A DNA stretch of 64,000 nt from Prevotella sp. E13-27 (GCF_023217965.1 NZ_JALPSC010000001.1:558001-622000), one strand, 5' to 3'; numbered from the stretch's first letter, positions 54,156-63,510 are shown. Notes: generated from the letters alone by a model not told the origin. Translations and numbers: made by a program.

Positions 54156-54797
54156 TTAATTCACTTGTTTAATCTCAGCATCGACAACAAAGATATCGCC
54201 TTCGTTATCAATAAGGACATTACGAGGAACTAGATCCCAGACTTCGTATTGGCCGTTTCTGTAACGCCCTTCTTGAGCAGTCTTTTCAAAGTCAAGGGCT
54301 GCCATATAAGTGTCTATCTGAATCTTTGTTGCTGGATGCGCATCTGCAATTCTTGGTTGTACAATAACAGGTTGGATGGTACGCCCATCAAACCCTGCAA
54401 AACCATAAAAAGAATATGCTGTATCTGGGAAAAGAATATTGTGCATCAATATCTTGTGAAGCAGACCAGCTATGCTTCCACAATTAAGTAAATTGTTAAC
54501 TTTATATATAACTCTCTCGCCAACGTAGGTGTCGTTTTCGTTGCCGCTAGGACCTGGTATGCCAAGATTGAAGACATCCATCATGGGAATCCAAAAACCT
54601 TGGCTCTTTGCCATTTGTTCAGCGGTACGTTGCTCAATCTCGAAACGACTTACATTTTGGAGGCTATCTCCACATTGCGCTTCATGTATTGTGCAAAGTC
54701 GCTTGAGCTCATCGGCGATTGCTGCGATGCGGCGATTTTCCGTATCTTGCGCTCCGTCACTTCCTTGTGGAACTGGTTGAGAAAAGTCATGACTCAT
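54156..54797 (-). CDS. Polyvalent-protein kinase-like domain protein
   Basis: 213 residues from MSHDFSQPVPQGSDGA (54797). The C-terminal two thirds resemble the kinase-like domain found in polyvalent proteins of phages and conjugative elements: VGERVIYKVNNLLN (Lys in the nucleotide pocket), YSFYGFAGFDG, and VWDLVPRNVLIDNEGDIFVVDAEI, which looks like a degraded catalytic loop plus Asp. Polyvalent domains are usually parts of very long proteins; a stand-alone copy suggests a fragment or a domesticated unit. Activity unknown. Confidence 0.6.
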   Translation of the reverse strand: MSHDFSQPVPQGSDGAQDTENRRIAAIADELKRLCTIHEAQCGDSLQNVSRFEIEQRTAEQMAKSQGFWIPMMDVFNLGIPGPSGNENDTYVGERVIYKVNNLLNCGSIAGLLHKILMHNILFPDTAYSFYGFAGFDGRTIQPVIVQPRIADAHPATKIQIDTYMAALDFEKTAQEGRYRNGQYEVWDLVPRNVLIDNEGDIFVVDAEIKQVN

Positions 54798-54820
54798 TAC
54801 TATTTTTGTTTCTTCTGCTG

Positions 54821-54851
54821 CAAAAGTAAGAATTAATTTTGAAAAAACCAA
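54821..54851 (-). promoter_or_regulatory. Promoter of the polyvalent-kinase-like gene
   Basis: Minus-strand TACTTTTG (54821-54828) with TTG (54849-54851) 20 bases upstream; predicted leader about 20 bases. Confidence 0.65.
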
Positions 54852-54901
54852 CTAATATCTCATGAAAATATTGTCAGGTGACAGGTACCTAACATCGCTA
54901 A

Positions 54902-54930
54902 CGGCAGGCTTCCGAAATGGGAGCCTGCCG
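54902..54930. terminator. Strong hairpin after the small secreted protein gene
   Basis: CGGCAGGCTTCC (54902-54913) pairs with GGGAGCCTGCCG (54919-54930) around a 5-base loop. On the minus strand, downstream of the gene ending at 54975, there is no T-run, whereas the + strand is followed by CTTTATTATT. It may act as a barrier or stabilise RNA rather than as a classic terminator. Confidence 0.6.
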
Positions 54931-54974
54931 CTTTATTATTGATTGTTTGTTGTCTTATGAATAGAAGATGGTAG

Positions 54975-55208
54975 TTATACTCGTACTCCGAAAACAGACT
55001 GGAGCATACGGAACATCATATCTGTGAAACTTTCCTGATCCTGCTGAGCATCACCATTAGGAGCAGTCTTTACGCGAACCTCAAGATTGTTCTTCTGACC
55101 ATACTCTCCTGAACGTGCGTCTGAATTAGTGGTGAACACGAATGAGAAAACGACTGCTGCAACTGTGCTCATGAGCACCTTCTTTGCATTGAAAGTATTT
55201 GTTGTCAT
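54975..55208 (-). CDS. Small secreted protein, unknown
   Basis: 77 residues from MTTNTFNAKKVLMSTV (55208). A signal peptide runs to about residue 33 (AAVVFSFVFTTNSDA). The mature part is about 44 residues, polar (EYGQKNNLEVRVKTAPNGDA) with an amphipathic end (SFTDMMFRMLQSVFGVRV). A good promoter lies upstream (TAACTTTG at 55260-55267, TTG at 55288-55290). Not recognised. Confidence 0.65.
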   Translation of the reverse strand: MTTNTFNAKKVLMSTVAAVVFSFVFTTNSDARSGEYGQKNNLEVRVKTAPNGDAQQDQESFTDMMFRMLQSVFGVRV

Positions 55209-55440
55209 AGCTTTAAGTTTTTTATTGTTATACTTTGTTGCTTGTTTCTTTTGTTGATGCAAAGTTACGGCCCTTTTCTTCCGATTCCAAGAAATTTCTC
55301 AGATTCTTCTTCATCTTGTATGGACAAACGCACCTTCTTTGGACAAATGGCAGAAAAAGGGCCAAAAGTTGTCCAAAGTCTTGCCTGTAGTACACAAAAA
55401 ACTTGGGAAGCGTGTGTCATGTACCAGGTCCTGATACACA

Positions 55441-56070
55441 TTAGCTCATCGTGTTACTCATACCATTACATTGTATATCTCCGACCGATACATTGTTTCT
55501 CTCGGAGCGTTGCTTTGAATAGTTTGTGATGATGTCCATCTCTCCCGTCAACCGTCTCATCTTCGTTCTACCCATAGTGTAGCCATACTCTTCCCATACT
55601 GTTTGAGTATGCCTAGAAGCAGCCTGGAGTATGGCTAAAGGCTTGATACAGCAAAGATGACGGCTGAAAAAGTGCACATTAGGGTCTGCTGTGTTCTCAG
55701 TCCATGCATTACTTACAATCTTAATGAGGTTCTTATAGCCTGTCTGGTTCTTGGCAAGAACTGTCAGATGATAGCCATTAATGTCTATGATGTTTTCTTT
55801 TTGTTCTTTGGAACCTCGTCTGGCCACATATAGCTCACACCCGATGATGGGCTTGAAAGGATTCATGCCCTTCTTTGGTCTTTCAATGTTAATGCGACTA
55901 ACATATCCAAAAAATTCCATGATACCAAACATATTACCATTATCAGTAATATCAACACCTGGCATTCCATCTTTGATGGCTGCATCCACCAATTCCCTAA
56001 TACTGGCGCATCCATCCATTATTGAGTAATGGGAATGGACATTCAAATGTACGAATCGATATGCTTTCAT
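55441..56070 (-). pseudogene. Fragment of DNA polymerase III alpha (dnaE), PHP domain only
   Basis: Residues 1 to about 135 match the N-terminal PHP domain of DnaE: FVHLNVHSHYSIMDGCASI, TDNGNMFGIMEFF, KPIIGCELYVA and YHLTVLAKNQTGYKNLIKI. After NVHFFSRH the similarity stops; the remaining 70 residues are unlike any polymerase. A full DnaE exceeds 1100 residues, so this is a cut-off copy that gained an unrelated tail, or a decayed gene. Some Bacteroidota carry such PHP fragments beside accessory loci. Confidence 0.75.
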
Positions 56071-56163
56071 GTTTTATCAATATTAATATTTTTGCGCAAA
56101 GTAAATCTGAACTTACGCCAAATGGTGGCAGAGGTCTTATAAAATTGTTATTATTAACCCCAA

Positions 56164-56679
56164 TTATACAATTGGGTCTATACAAAAGTCTCGACGCTTA
56201 CAGGTCTTACAGAATTTTCCCATCCATACTTCATCGAACTGGTTCATTGCTTGTTCGACAATTTCTGGTTCATCTGTAAGGATGCCAGCTTCAAAGTTTC
56301 TTTTATGATCCGTTTTCATGCCGATACCAGCACCAGTAAGGTTTGCGCTCCCGATATAAACTCCTTTTCCGTCAAAGACAAGCATTTTGAAATGAACACG
56401 AGGACAAAGCACTTGCTCCAAGCGGTCATATAGAACAGGGTACTTGTCAAAATCTCCCCGAAAGTTTGGTCCAGGTTCCTTTGCATGAATAAGTCGTACC
56501 TCCACGCCGCGCCGTATAAGTTGGGCAATGATGGCGAGAAATGGTTTCTTCTCTTTGCCCACCTCAATATACAGGTCTTTTATATCGGCAGTACCAATCC
56601 AAAGCATATTCTTCACGGATTTTACCCGTGAAAGAACCTCTTTGTAGTGATCCGTATTCGATATGTATAGAACACTCAT
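56164..56679 (-). CDS. PLD-family nuclease with single HKD motif and C-terminal Cys cluster
   Basis: 171 residues. The HKD motif is complete: His96, Lys98, Asp103, then Gly110-Ser111 and Asn113 (HFKMLVFDGKGVYIGSANLTG split here). A single copy means the active site would form by dimerisation, as in Nuc and the restriction enzyme BfiI. The end carries Cys157, Cys160 and Cys166 (CKTCKRRDFC), perhaps a metal site. It overlaps the preceding gene by 4 bases (ATGA) and is the last gene of the four-gene cassette. Likely a DNA nuclease of that system (inference). Confidence 0.82.
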   Translation of the reverse strand: MSVLYISNTDHYKEVLSRVKSVKNMLWIGTADIKDLYIEVGKEKKPFLAIIAQLIRRGVEVRLIHAKEPGPNFRGDFDKYPVLYDRLEQVLCPRVHFKMLVFDGKGVYIGSANLTGAGIGMKTDHKRNFEAGILTDEPEIVEQAMNQFDEVWMGKFCKTCKRRDFCIDPIV

Positions 56680-57467
56680 AATAGTCGTTCTTTTATATAA
56701 TTAACTATACGTTTACCACGGGATTTAATGATTGTCGTTGAATCATCAATATACCTGTTGGCTTCTTGAAAGAAACGCTCTTTATTAGTATATCCACCTC
56801 TCCACCACGTATAACCTTTCGATTTAATAACGGGCAAATAGTTGTCGTCAACATAATATTCAAGCATATTCCCATCAATGAAACGTTTCCATCCGTCAAC
56901 ACCGAAGAATGGATTAAAATCATCCCTATTAAGCATTACAAGTTCTTCCAAATCTTCATCTGCATCATCTTGGTAAGTTAGGACTTTGTATAGGGCATAG
57001 AGAAAACGGTCTTCATAGTCATGCCATTCATCGTGACATCCTCGATGTTTATTTATACTCCATTCATCAATACGTTTATCTGGAAGAACTGTCATATTGC
57101 CTACTGTATGAAATGTAGTCTGAAACTCAGCAATCTTTTTTATGAGAAATGCTGGAGGATTCCATGTCGGAGTAAATCTGTCATTCCACGGATATGAGAA
57201 AAAAGTTGCCGAAGAGTTCATTGTATCTCCTCTCATTTTTTCATTTCCACTATTATCCATACTGAGGTTAGGCCAAACAGAACCAAATACCACACAATAG
57301 ATTGCTCGCATTATGGTGGTGTCATCTGCATCGAATTTTCTGTTCGGACATCCATAGACTTCATCCTTCATCAACTTTTTCAAATCAAATGTAATTAGAT
57401 TATCCAAGTTGCATTCAAGATGGTCTTCAGCAAAAGAACGTATTATATCAATGGGATTCTGTTCCAT
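56676..57467 (-). CDS. Cassette protein of unknown family
   Basis: 263 residues, not recognised. Aromatic- and Asp-rich. The middle segment FHTVGNMTVLPDKRIDEWSINKHRG resembles in pattern the 'GN-x-L/V-L-P...N' part of HNH-like DUF1524 domains, but no DxH or HNH catalytic His pair is seen. It overlaps the upstream DUF262 gene by 20 bases and the PLD gene by 4, so all are translated together. It may be a partner subunit that lost, or never had, the nuclease site (inference). Confidence 0.6.
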   Translation of the reverse strand: MEQNPIDIIRSFAEDHLECNLDNLITFDLKKLMKDEVYGCPNRKFDADDTTIMRAIYCVVFGSVWPNLSMDNSGNEKMRGDTMNSSATFFSYPWNDRFTPTWNPPAFLIKKIAEFQTTFHTVGNMTVLPDKRIDEWSINKHRGCHDEWHDYEDRFLYALYKVLTYQDDADEDLEELVMLNRDDFNPFFGVDGWKRFIDGNMLEYYVDDNYLPVIKSKGYTWWRGGYTNKERFFQEANRYIDDSTTIIKSRGKRIVNYIKERLL

Positions 57468-59976
57468 AATGTTCAGTAATGTATTCTTTTAACGAAGGCA
57501 AAAGCTGATGGAGCAATAATTGTATTCCTTTCCTTGAAAAGGTCTTTTCTGTTATATACCGTCCAGACTTTTCTTCCTGATGAATAGGGATGTTGATGTT
57601 TACATCCAAGAATGGTTTGAAGAAAGTGTAATTATTCTCAATATACAGATTCTGGTCGTTTTCCTCCTCATTAGTTGGACGCAAGAATACACTTAGAGCA
57701 TAATCGTCTTCCTTTTTGCATTTATGGAATACGTCTATTGCCAGATTGCGTTTAAGTTGTGGCACAAATATTTCAAAATACATGCAGGTATCTTCTCTTG
57801 GCCATATGCCTACAGACCAACCATTTCTGTCATCCACCAAATCTTTTCTAATTGAAGTGTCGAGGTAGTCAAGATAAAGGGCATAAGTGCGGAGTTCCAT
57901 CTTTCCACTATTGTTTCCGTTAGATGTTTTTAACAAAATATGAAGTCCATGTTCATCATCTTCTGGCCAACTACATCTGGATGTTCCCATATAATTCCAT
58001 ATACCTACGTGATGTATAAAATGAAGATTATATTTATCATCTACTTCATTCTCTTCCAATTTCTCTTCATAGTCTCTATTTGCATTATCAATAGCCTCAT
58101 GCATAGATTGAAGAAGAGATTCTGATATATCAGCACAAGAAGAATGCCTTAGTGCTGGCAAACAAGTTTTTATAATCAAAAGTCTTAATGAATTGATTTC
58201 TGTATCTTTATTATTCAGGAATAATCTCCATTCTTCCATATTATCGCAAAAACACCAATAGGCATTCCTATACATTCCGTAGAAATATGGGGGGAATGAC
58301 ATCAAAGCACGACGTAACAATCTGTCATCTGGTTTATCGTAGATACTTTTTACTCCACCATCACGACCATCTCCTGAATAGAAGATTTCCATCAATATGT
58401 TAGAGCAGTCGATGAAGTCTTGTAATGTATAGTTTTCTATGCCATCTTCATGCTCCAGCATACGGAAAACGCTACTGATACGCCCAGAAAAGAATCTGTT
58501 ATTCTCCATCTTTTCCATTTGTGGGAAATACTCTGAGGGCATAGAGGCTTTTTTACATTCTTCCTTGATTTGACTTCCGAATGAATGCAGGAAATCATTC
58601 TCTTGCTTATCATATGATTGTAGTATCGTATATACATTGCTATGCTTTGTTTGTTCAGCAAAAGCATTTAAGCAATTTAGAATCTCAGGTAACTTTTCTT
58701 TCTGTATGTCGGTATTGAGTATCAAATTTCTACACTCCCTCATCCATGCTTTAGTATCAATGTCTTCAGTAATCAGCAAAACAGCATAAAGCAAAGGAAG
58801 AGTACGTCCATACGAACTTTCTGAAAGAGCTAAATCGTAAATGGGCATAACATTTGTGTCAATATTTCCCATAAAAAGATCCAAATCATTCACCGCTCTA
58901 TAAATGCATGACAGTTTGTTCAGCGAATCATGCGCAAATTTCAAAAAGTCTAACGGCAATAGTCCTAATCTTTCAATCCAAACTAAAGAAAGCATATCTC
59001 CCTTTTGCAATTTATCAAAGATATAGCTAACTATTTCTGATGTTCCATCTGTCTCTTTCGATTGAGGGAACAATGTCAACAACTGCTCATATAAATAATG
59101 ATCAGTTGTTCTCATTTCTCGGATATTGCTTTGTAATTGTTCCTTGTTCAGCATCCAATACAAGATGATTAGATTACAGAAACAGAACAATTGTTCATCA
59201 TCAATTTCTTCTGGATTTATTTGAGTAAGGTTACGATTGTTCCAAAAGAATTGAGTCCACGAATTATCCATGTTATTTATCCACTCATGCAGCCATAATT
59301 CATTACTATCCTTCATAGCTTGTATTACCTTCTCGTCCATCCATGATTTAAGGTTTTCAAAAACACTTAGTGGACGACCACGGCCATTCATCTTAATATA
59401 AATATCATCATCAAGCCCATTCTCTTCTGACATATCAAGAAAAGAAAAAGTAATACCATCTTCTGACAAAAGGTGTTTCCATAATGTTTCAGCCTCCTGA
59501 CCTGCACACTTTCGATGAATATACTTCAGGGTTAGGAGCATATTATTCACCGTTGTATTATTTAGCCATGAGGATAAAAACCAATACTCGTCTTGAATAA
59601 TTGAATTTAAGCTATCATTTTCGGTGGCTTTCTGTAAAACTTCAGGCATTTTACACTTTAATCTTTCACAGAAATCCCCAGCGTATTCTCTTGACAAGAA
59701 AGTAAGATTAACGGTAAAATCTGACATCATCCCAGCTTTGGCAGCTGCATAAAGATATAAAAGCCATAACGTTGTTAAACGTTGTTGACCATCCACAGGA
59801 ATAAAACTCCCATGTTCCGTATAGCCATAAATATAGTTCAAGTCTGATGGATTTGTTTCATCGAGCAATGAATCTATAAAGGGCGAAATAACAGATTCCT
59901 TTCCACCTTGAACATAATCTCTCTGCAAAAGGGGAATGCAAATAACCTTGTTTTTGAATATATTTAGAAAGTTCAT
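57448..59976 (-). CDS. Long DUF262 protein without HNH domain
   Basis: 842 residues. The DUF262 (GmrS-like) nucleotide-binding motifs are present: IPLLQRDYVQG (14-24), DGQQRLTTLWLLYLY (from 62) and DDIYIKMNGRGRPLSVFENL (about 190-210). From about 260 to the end the sequence is helical, rich in Leu/Glu/Asn, and not recognised; no HNH or other nuclease motif is visible. Length is far above ordinary DUF262 proteins. It begins 12 bases after the DUF262-HNH gene. Base composition is clearly more A/T-rich than the housekeeping part, as in the rest of the cassette, suggesting transfer. Confidence 0.85.
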   Translation of the reverse strand: MNFLNIFKNKVICIPLLQRDYVQGGKESVISPFIDSLLDETNPSDLNYIYGYTEHGSFIPVDGQQRLTTLWLLYLYAAAKAGMMSDFTVNLTFLSREYAGDFCERLKCKMPEVLQKATENDSLNSIIQDEYWFLSSWLNNTTVNNMLLTLKYIHRKCAGQEAETLWKHLLSEDGITFSFLDMSEENGLDDDIYIKMNGRGRPLSVFENLKSWMDEKVIQAMKDSNELWLHEWINNMDNSWTQFFWNNRNLTQINPEEIDDEQLFCFCNLIILYWMLNKEQLQSNIREMRTTDHYLYEQLLTLFPQSKETDGTSEIVSYIFDKLQKGDMLSLVWIERLGLLPLDFLKFAHDSLNKLSCIYRAVNDLDLFMGNIDTNVMPIYDLALSESSYGRTLPLLYAVLLITEDIDTKAWMRECRNLILNTDIQKEKLPEILNCLNAFAEQTKHSNVYTILQSYDKQENDFLHSFGSQIKEECKKASMPSEYFPQMEKMENNRFFSGRISSVFRMLEHEDGIENYTLQDFIDCSNILMEIFYSGDGRDGGVKSIYDKPDDRLLRRALMSFPPYFYGMYRNAYWCFCDNMEEWRLFLNNKDTEINSLRLLIIKTCLPALRHSSCADISESLLQSMHEAIDNANRDYEEKLEENEVDDKYNLHFIHHVGIWNYMGTSRCSWPEDDEHGLHILLKTSNGNNSGKMELRTYALYLDYLDTSIRKDLVDDRNGWSVGIWPREDTCMYFEIFVPQLKRNLAIDVFHKCKKEDDYALSVFLRPTNEEENDQNLYIENNYTFFKPFLDVNINIPIHQEEKSGRYITEKTFSRKGIQLLLHQLLPSLKEYITEHYGTESH

Positions 59977-59988
59977 AACGAATACACT

Positions 59989-61842
59989 TTAATTCTTGAA
60001 ATATCTTATTGTGTTACTCTCTGGCTTATCACACAGCTTTTGCTTGATGTCTTCCCTGTATGCATCGGCATCTGGCTGAAGCCAAGAATTAAGCTTTGTG
60101 CTACTCTTCTTACTGTACGCTTTGGTAAAACATTGCATTGTACATGGAGGTATATAAACCTGAGTAACATTTGTTTCCTCATCATCTTCTGATTTCAAGC
60201 CATTTGCTATAACTACAATCCTTCTTTTTCTGGGAAACAGAGAATTGTGGAAGCTTCTATTGGTATGGCTATCTAATAAAACGAGATTACCGACCTGATT
60301 CTTATCGTCTTCAGGAATATGGTCTCCATCTTGTGCATCATTATACATAATGACGGCCTTATAGAGTTCGTCAAAATTTTCTTTACTCTTTTTCAAGTCA
60401 TATTTGGTTAATCTATCCTTAATCTCTGTGACTTCGAAATAAGAAGGATAGTCATTCCTCACACTGCTCAACCAATCTTTTCTATCTTGTTCATTGTCAA
60501 ATTTAGAATCAGTTTGAGATGTAATATGCTCAATATCCCAACTTTGTTTATGCAGAAGTTCAAAGGGGAATTGTTCATATTCATGTTGCAAATTCAGCTC
60601 CTTACTACTTTTTAAGGTTTCATATTTCTGCAATATGGTTTCAATATTATGCAATAGGAAGAAACGACGCAACATCATAGTCGATATCTGACCATATTCA
60701 AAATCAGAAATTGATAACTTATCGTTAGGATTGATCGTTCGTCTAATACGCTCGCGGAGTCTGTTAACAAAAACAGTTTTTGAATATTCCCGACTACTTT
60801 TCAGGAGAAAAGAAAGAAATTTATATCTGTTATCTTGATTGCAATAGGTGAGATAACCAATATAATGATAGGTGTAGATATTCTTATACATATCATAAAG
60901 ACGTAAGAACGTGTGTCTTATCTTCTGCCACTTTGCTTCAAGATTATCATTTGCCTCATTTGCAAACCACCTAAATGAGCTGCGGAAGTCTTTATCAGCT
61001 TCAGAGTCATCCACCTTGGCAATGAGGTTAAATAATAAATCCATCCGAGTATGGGGGAAAATCGGTTCCTCGCTTGATAGCATCGCCCAAAAATGGTCAT
61101 TATTTATTATCTGCTCCATTTCCTCAAACTGTCGAGCAGCATCATCACGCAACCCTTCGTTTAGTCCAGAAGCACGGTTTAGGAAAAGGGCTTTTATTAG
61201 TTCCGTATTTGTTAATGATATTTTTCCACTATTCAGATTGCGGAACGTTTCATGTGCTTTATTCTCTGGAACTTCATACCATATGACCTGAATTGACTTA
61301 GCACTTTGTCCATTCAGTAGTTCAAGATACTTGCTTTTAATCTCTTCTGTAGTTAGTTCCTTATCTGCTGAAAAAACCTCATCATGATTAGTCTCAAAAC
61401 AATCAGAAATGGTCTGGTATGCACGATGTATATAATACAAATCTATCTGGCTATCTGCCAATTCTATACTCTCTTTGCTTGATATATTTGTTAAGAAACT
61501 CCATCGATTTACAATATTGTCATCGTCCTCACTATCTCTTACAAATTCTAAAGTGTAGGCATTTTGATTGGTAAGATATTTATACAGCAGAAATAGAGTT
61601 GTCAATCTTTGTTGACCATCAAGTACACTATATTTCCCACTTAATGGAACCACAGCTAATGGCTGAAGGCAATAGACACGTTTATTCTCAGGAGCATTCA
61701 TGAACTCCCATAAATCACGAAGCAGCTCTTTTATGTTAGCAGGAGTCCATTTATACCCACGTTGCTGACTCGGAATTTCGTAGATTTCACCTTTTAGTTT
61801 TGGGAAATCCCTCATTGGTATTTGTTCTGATAAAGAAGACAT
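59989..61842 (-). CDS. DUF262-DUF1524 (GmrSD-like) protein
   Basis: 617 residues. Nucleotide-binding DUF262 part: IPSQQRGYKW (23-32), LDGQQRLTTLFLLYKYL (from 74), and ETFRNLNSGKISLTNTELIK. The C-terminal DUF1524 HNH-type nuclease has WDIEHITSQ (435-443, His439) and QVGNLVLLDSHTNRSFHNS (from 516) followed by basic LFPRKRR. GmrSD enzymes cut DNA with glucosylated cytosines using NTP; others of this architecture restrict phosphorothioate or unmodified phage DNA. It is the first gene of the cassette, 13 bases after a broken exonuclease gene. Confidence 0.9.
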   Translation of the reverse strand: MSSLSEQIPMRDFPKLKGEIYEIPSQQRGYKWTPANIKELLRDLWEFMNAPENKRVYCLQPLAVVPLSGKYSVLDGQQRLTTLFLLYKYLTNQNAYTLEFVRDSEDDDNIVNRWSFLTNISSKESIELADSQIDLYYIHRAYQTISDCFETNHDEVFSADKELTTEEIKSKYLELLNGQSAKSIQVIWYEVPENKAHETFRNLNSGKISLTNTELIKALFLNRASGLNEGLRDDAARQFEEMEQIINNDHFWAMLSSEEPIFPHTRMDLLFNLIAKVDDSEADKDFRSSFRWFANEANDNLEAKWQKIRHTFLRLYDMYKNIYTYHYIGYLTYCNQDNRYKFLSFLLKSSREYSKTVFVNRLRERIRRTINPNDKLSISDFEYGQISTMMLRRFFLLHNIETILQKYETLKSSKELNLQHEYEQFPFELLHKQSWDIEHITSQTDSKFDNEQDRKDWLSSVRNDYPSYFEVTEIKDRLTKYDLKKSKENFDELYKAVIMYNDAQDGDHIPEDDKNQVGNLVLLDSHTNRSFHNSLFPRKRRIVVIANGLKSEDDEETNVTQVYIPPCTMQCFTKAYSKKSSTKLNSWLQPDADAYREDIKQKLCDKPESNTIRYFKN

Positions 61843-61855
61843 AATATGTTGTATC

Positions 61856-62348
61856 TTATAAAATTTCTCTTGCTATCCATGCACATGCCTCTGCATCGGC
61901 AAGTACGTGGTGATGGTTTTCCAACTCATAGCCACAGGCGGCAGCTACAGTTTGAAGTTGGTGATTTTCTAAATCAGGGAGCACTCGTCGTGAAACACAA
62001 AGAGTGTCGTAAAACTCGTAATCTGGGTAATCCATCTGATATACTCGAAACACGGCCTTTAGGCAACCTTCATCGAATGGTTTATTATGTGCTACGAGCG
62101 GCAAACCCTCTATCAGAGGTTCAATCTGTGCCCAAACTTTCGGAAATACAGGCACTTCCTCAGTGTCTTCCTGGCAGAGTCCATGCACCTGAGAGCACCA
62201 GTAGTTATAATAGTTCGGCTCTGGCTGGATGAGAGAATAGAACGAATCTACAATCTCACCATCACGTAACGATAACGACACCTACAGAACAAACGCTACT
62301 TCGCTCATTGTTTGCCGTTTCAAAATCTATTGCTGCAAAATCTTTCAT
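61856..62348 (-). pseudogene. 3'-5' exonuclease (DEDDh), frameshifted copy
   Basis: From the ATG at 62348 the protein begins MKDFAAIDFETANNERSSVC with the DxE exonuclease motif, then hits a stop after VVIVT. One extra base in GTAACG (62268-62269) breaks the frame; in the copy at 63511-64000 the same place reads GTACG. Beyond it the frame DGEIVDSFYSLIQP to HHHVLADAEACAWIAREIL is intact, with the second motif HxxxxD. The ATG overlaps the stop of an older remnant (TAATG). Unless slippage rescues it, the gene is dead. Confidence 0.88.
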
Positions 62349-62428
62349 TATAATGCTTCCTCCTTATATTTATTCCACATTCTCTTTATCTTACCTGCTA
62401 TTTCTCTTGCAATCCAGGCACAAGCCTC
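62348..62428 (-). pseudogene. 3' remnant of another exonuclease gene
   Basis: Immediately after the RhuM-Fic stop codon the minus strand reads EACAWIAREIAGKIKRMWNK and then YKEEAL-stop. The first ten residues equal the end of both exonuclease copies, but the tail is longer. It is the end of a third copy whose 5' part was replaced by the RhuM-Fic gene. Confidence 0.8.
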
Positions 62429-62430
62429 TA

Positions 62431-63423
62431 TCATACGTTCTGCTGGTTAATCAGATTTACCACCACTTTCACCATCACGTCTTTCTCCTCCGTCTTGCTC
62501 TCGGCAATCATCAGGGTTAGGGCAACGAGGGTATTATCGGCTAGGCGTTTAGAACCATCTGCACGGTAAAGAATGCAGTTGTTGTTGAGGAACCACAGAA
62601 AGAGGGTGGCGGCAATGCGTTTGTTGCCATCGCTGAAAGAATGGTTCTTTGTCACCAGATACAATAACATGGCTGCTTTCTCCTCCACACTGGGATAAAG
62701 TTCCTCTCCAGCAAAAGTCTGATAGATCTGGCCTATACTGCTCTTGAATGAGTCATCCTTCTCATTGCCAAACAAGGCTGAGCAACCAAACTTGTCACGA
62801 AGGAGGCGAATCTCTTCCATCGCGTTCTCGTAAGTGGCGTGGAAGGGCTCTTCCTTGGTGGTCTTGTCAATGGTCAGTCGCTCATAGTCGTAGTTATCTA
62901 GCGTGTCAAGAGCGTAAGTATAGTCCGTTACCACCTCGAAAAGGGCATTCGTTTCGTCTGTAGAAAGCAGGGGTTGTCCCTGAATGGTACGACCAAGCAT
63001 CCCAACCAGCTGACGCAACTCACCAATCTGCTCGCTATGTATACGCTGATTGACGGCATAACCCTTAACAAGATAATCCTTAATAATCTTTCGGGCCCAA
63101 ATGCGGAAAGCAGTACCACGTTTGCTATGTACACGATAACCAACAGAGATGATGACGTCAAGGTCGTAGTATTTCACTCTACGGGATACTTTCCTTCTGC
63201 CTTCTTGTTGAACTTGTAAGTATTCCTTACATGTTGACTCCTTTTCAAGTTCCCCCTCTTTGTACGCATTACCAATATGCATTGTAATGTTTTGCGGTGT
63301 TTTCTCAAATAGTTCTGCCATCTGAGCCTGCGTCAACCAAACCGTGTCATTCTCCAACCGGACATCAATCTGTGTCTGTCCGTCCTCTGTCTGATAGATA
63401 ACTATCTTCTGATCTTCTTTCAT
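62431..63423 (-). CDS. RhuM-Fic fusion protein
   Basis: 330 residues from MKEDQKIVIYQTEDGQTQ (63423). Residues about 1-180 match the RhuM virulence-protein domain (VWLTQAQMAELFEKTPQNI, YYDLDVIISVGYRVHSKRGT, FRIWARKIIKDYLVKGYAVN), which looks DNA-binding. Residues about 200-330 form a Fic/Doc domain with the motif NHSFSDGNKRIAATLF, so it may transfer AMP or phosphate to a target. Such fusions are common in mobile and defence loci, often as toxins. The start is chosen because a -7 box at 63443-63450 would place the longer frame upstream of the mRNA start. Confidence 0.9.
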   Translation of the reverse strand: MKEDQKIVIYQTEDGQTQIDVRLENDTVWLTQAQMAELFEKTPQNITMHIGNAYKEGELEKESTCKEYLQVQQEGRRKVSRRVKYYDLDVIISVGYRVHSKRGTAFRIWARKIIKDYLVKGYAVNQRIHSEQIGELRQLVGMLGRTIQGQPLLSTDETNALFEVVTDYTYALDTLDNYDYERLTIDKTTKEEPFHATYENAMEEIRLLRDKFGCSALFGNEKDDSFKSSIGQIYQTFAGEELYPSVEEKAAMLLYLVTKNHSFSDGNKRIAATLFLWFLNNNCILYRADGSKRLADNTLVALTLMIAESKTEEKDVMVKVVVNLINQQNV

Positions 63424-63442
63424 ACCTTCTTGATTCTGCTTG

Positions 63443-63450
63443 CAAAGATA
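63443..63450 (-). promoter_or_regulatory. -7 box before the RhuM-Fic gene
   Basis: Minus-strand TATCTTTG, 19 bases before the ATG at 63423. TTTTG at 63475-63479 may be the -33 box, a little far. Confidence 0.5.
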
Positions 63451-63510
63451 AAACTTTTCTACCAATATAGTATTCAAAAATCTAAAATGTTACATTCTGT
63501 ATAATATCAT

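Noticed and set aside
55242..55529. 95-codon + strand frame overlapping the dnaE fragment, with GGACAA repeats at its start
   Set aside because: Sequence is unlike a folded protein and no promoter is visible. Inverted GGACAAA/TTGTCC copies were noted but are too short and uneven to call a site.
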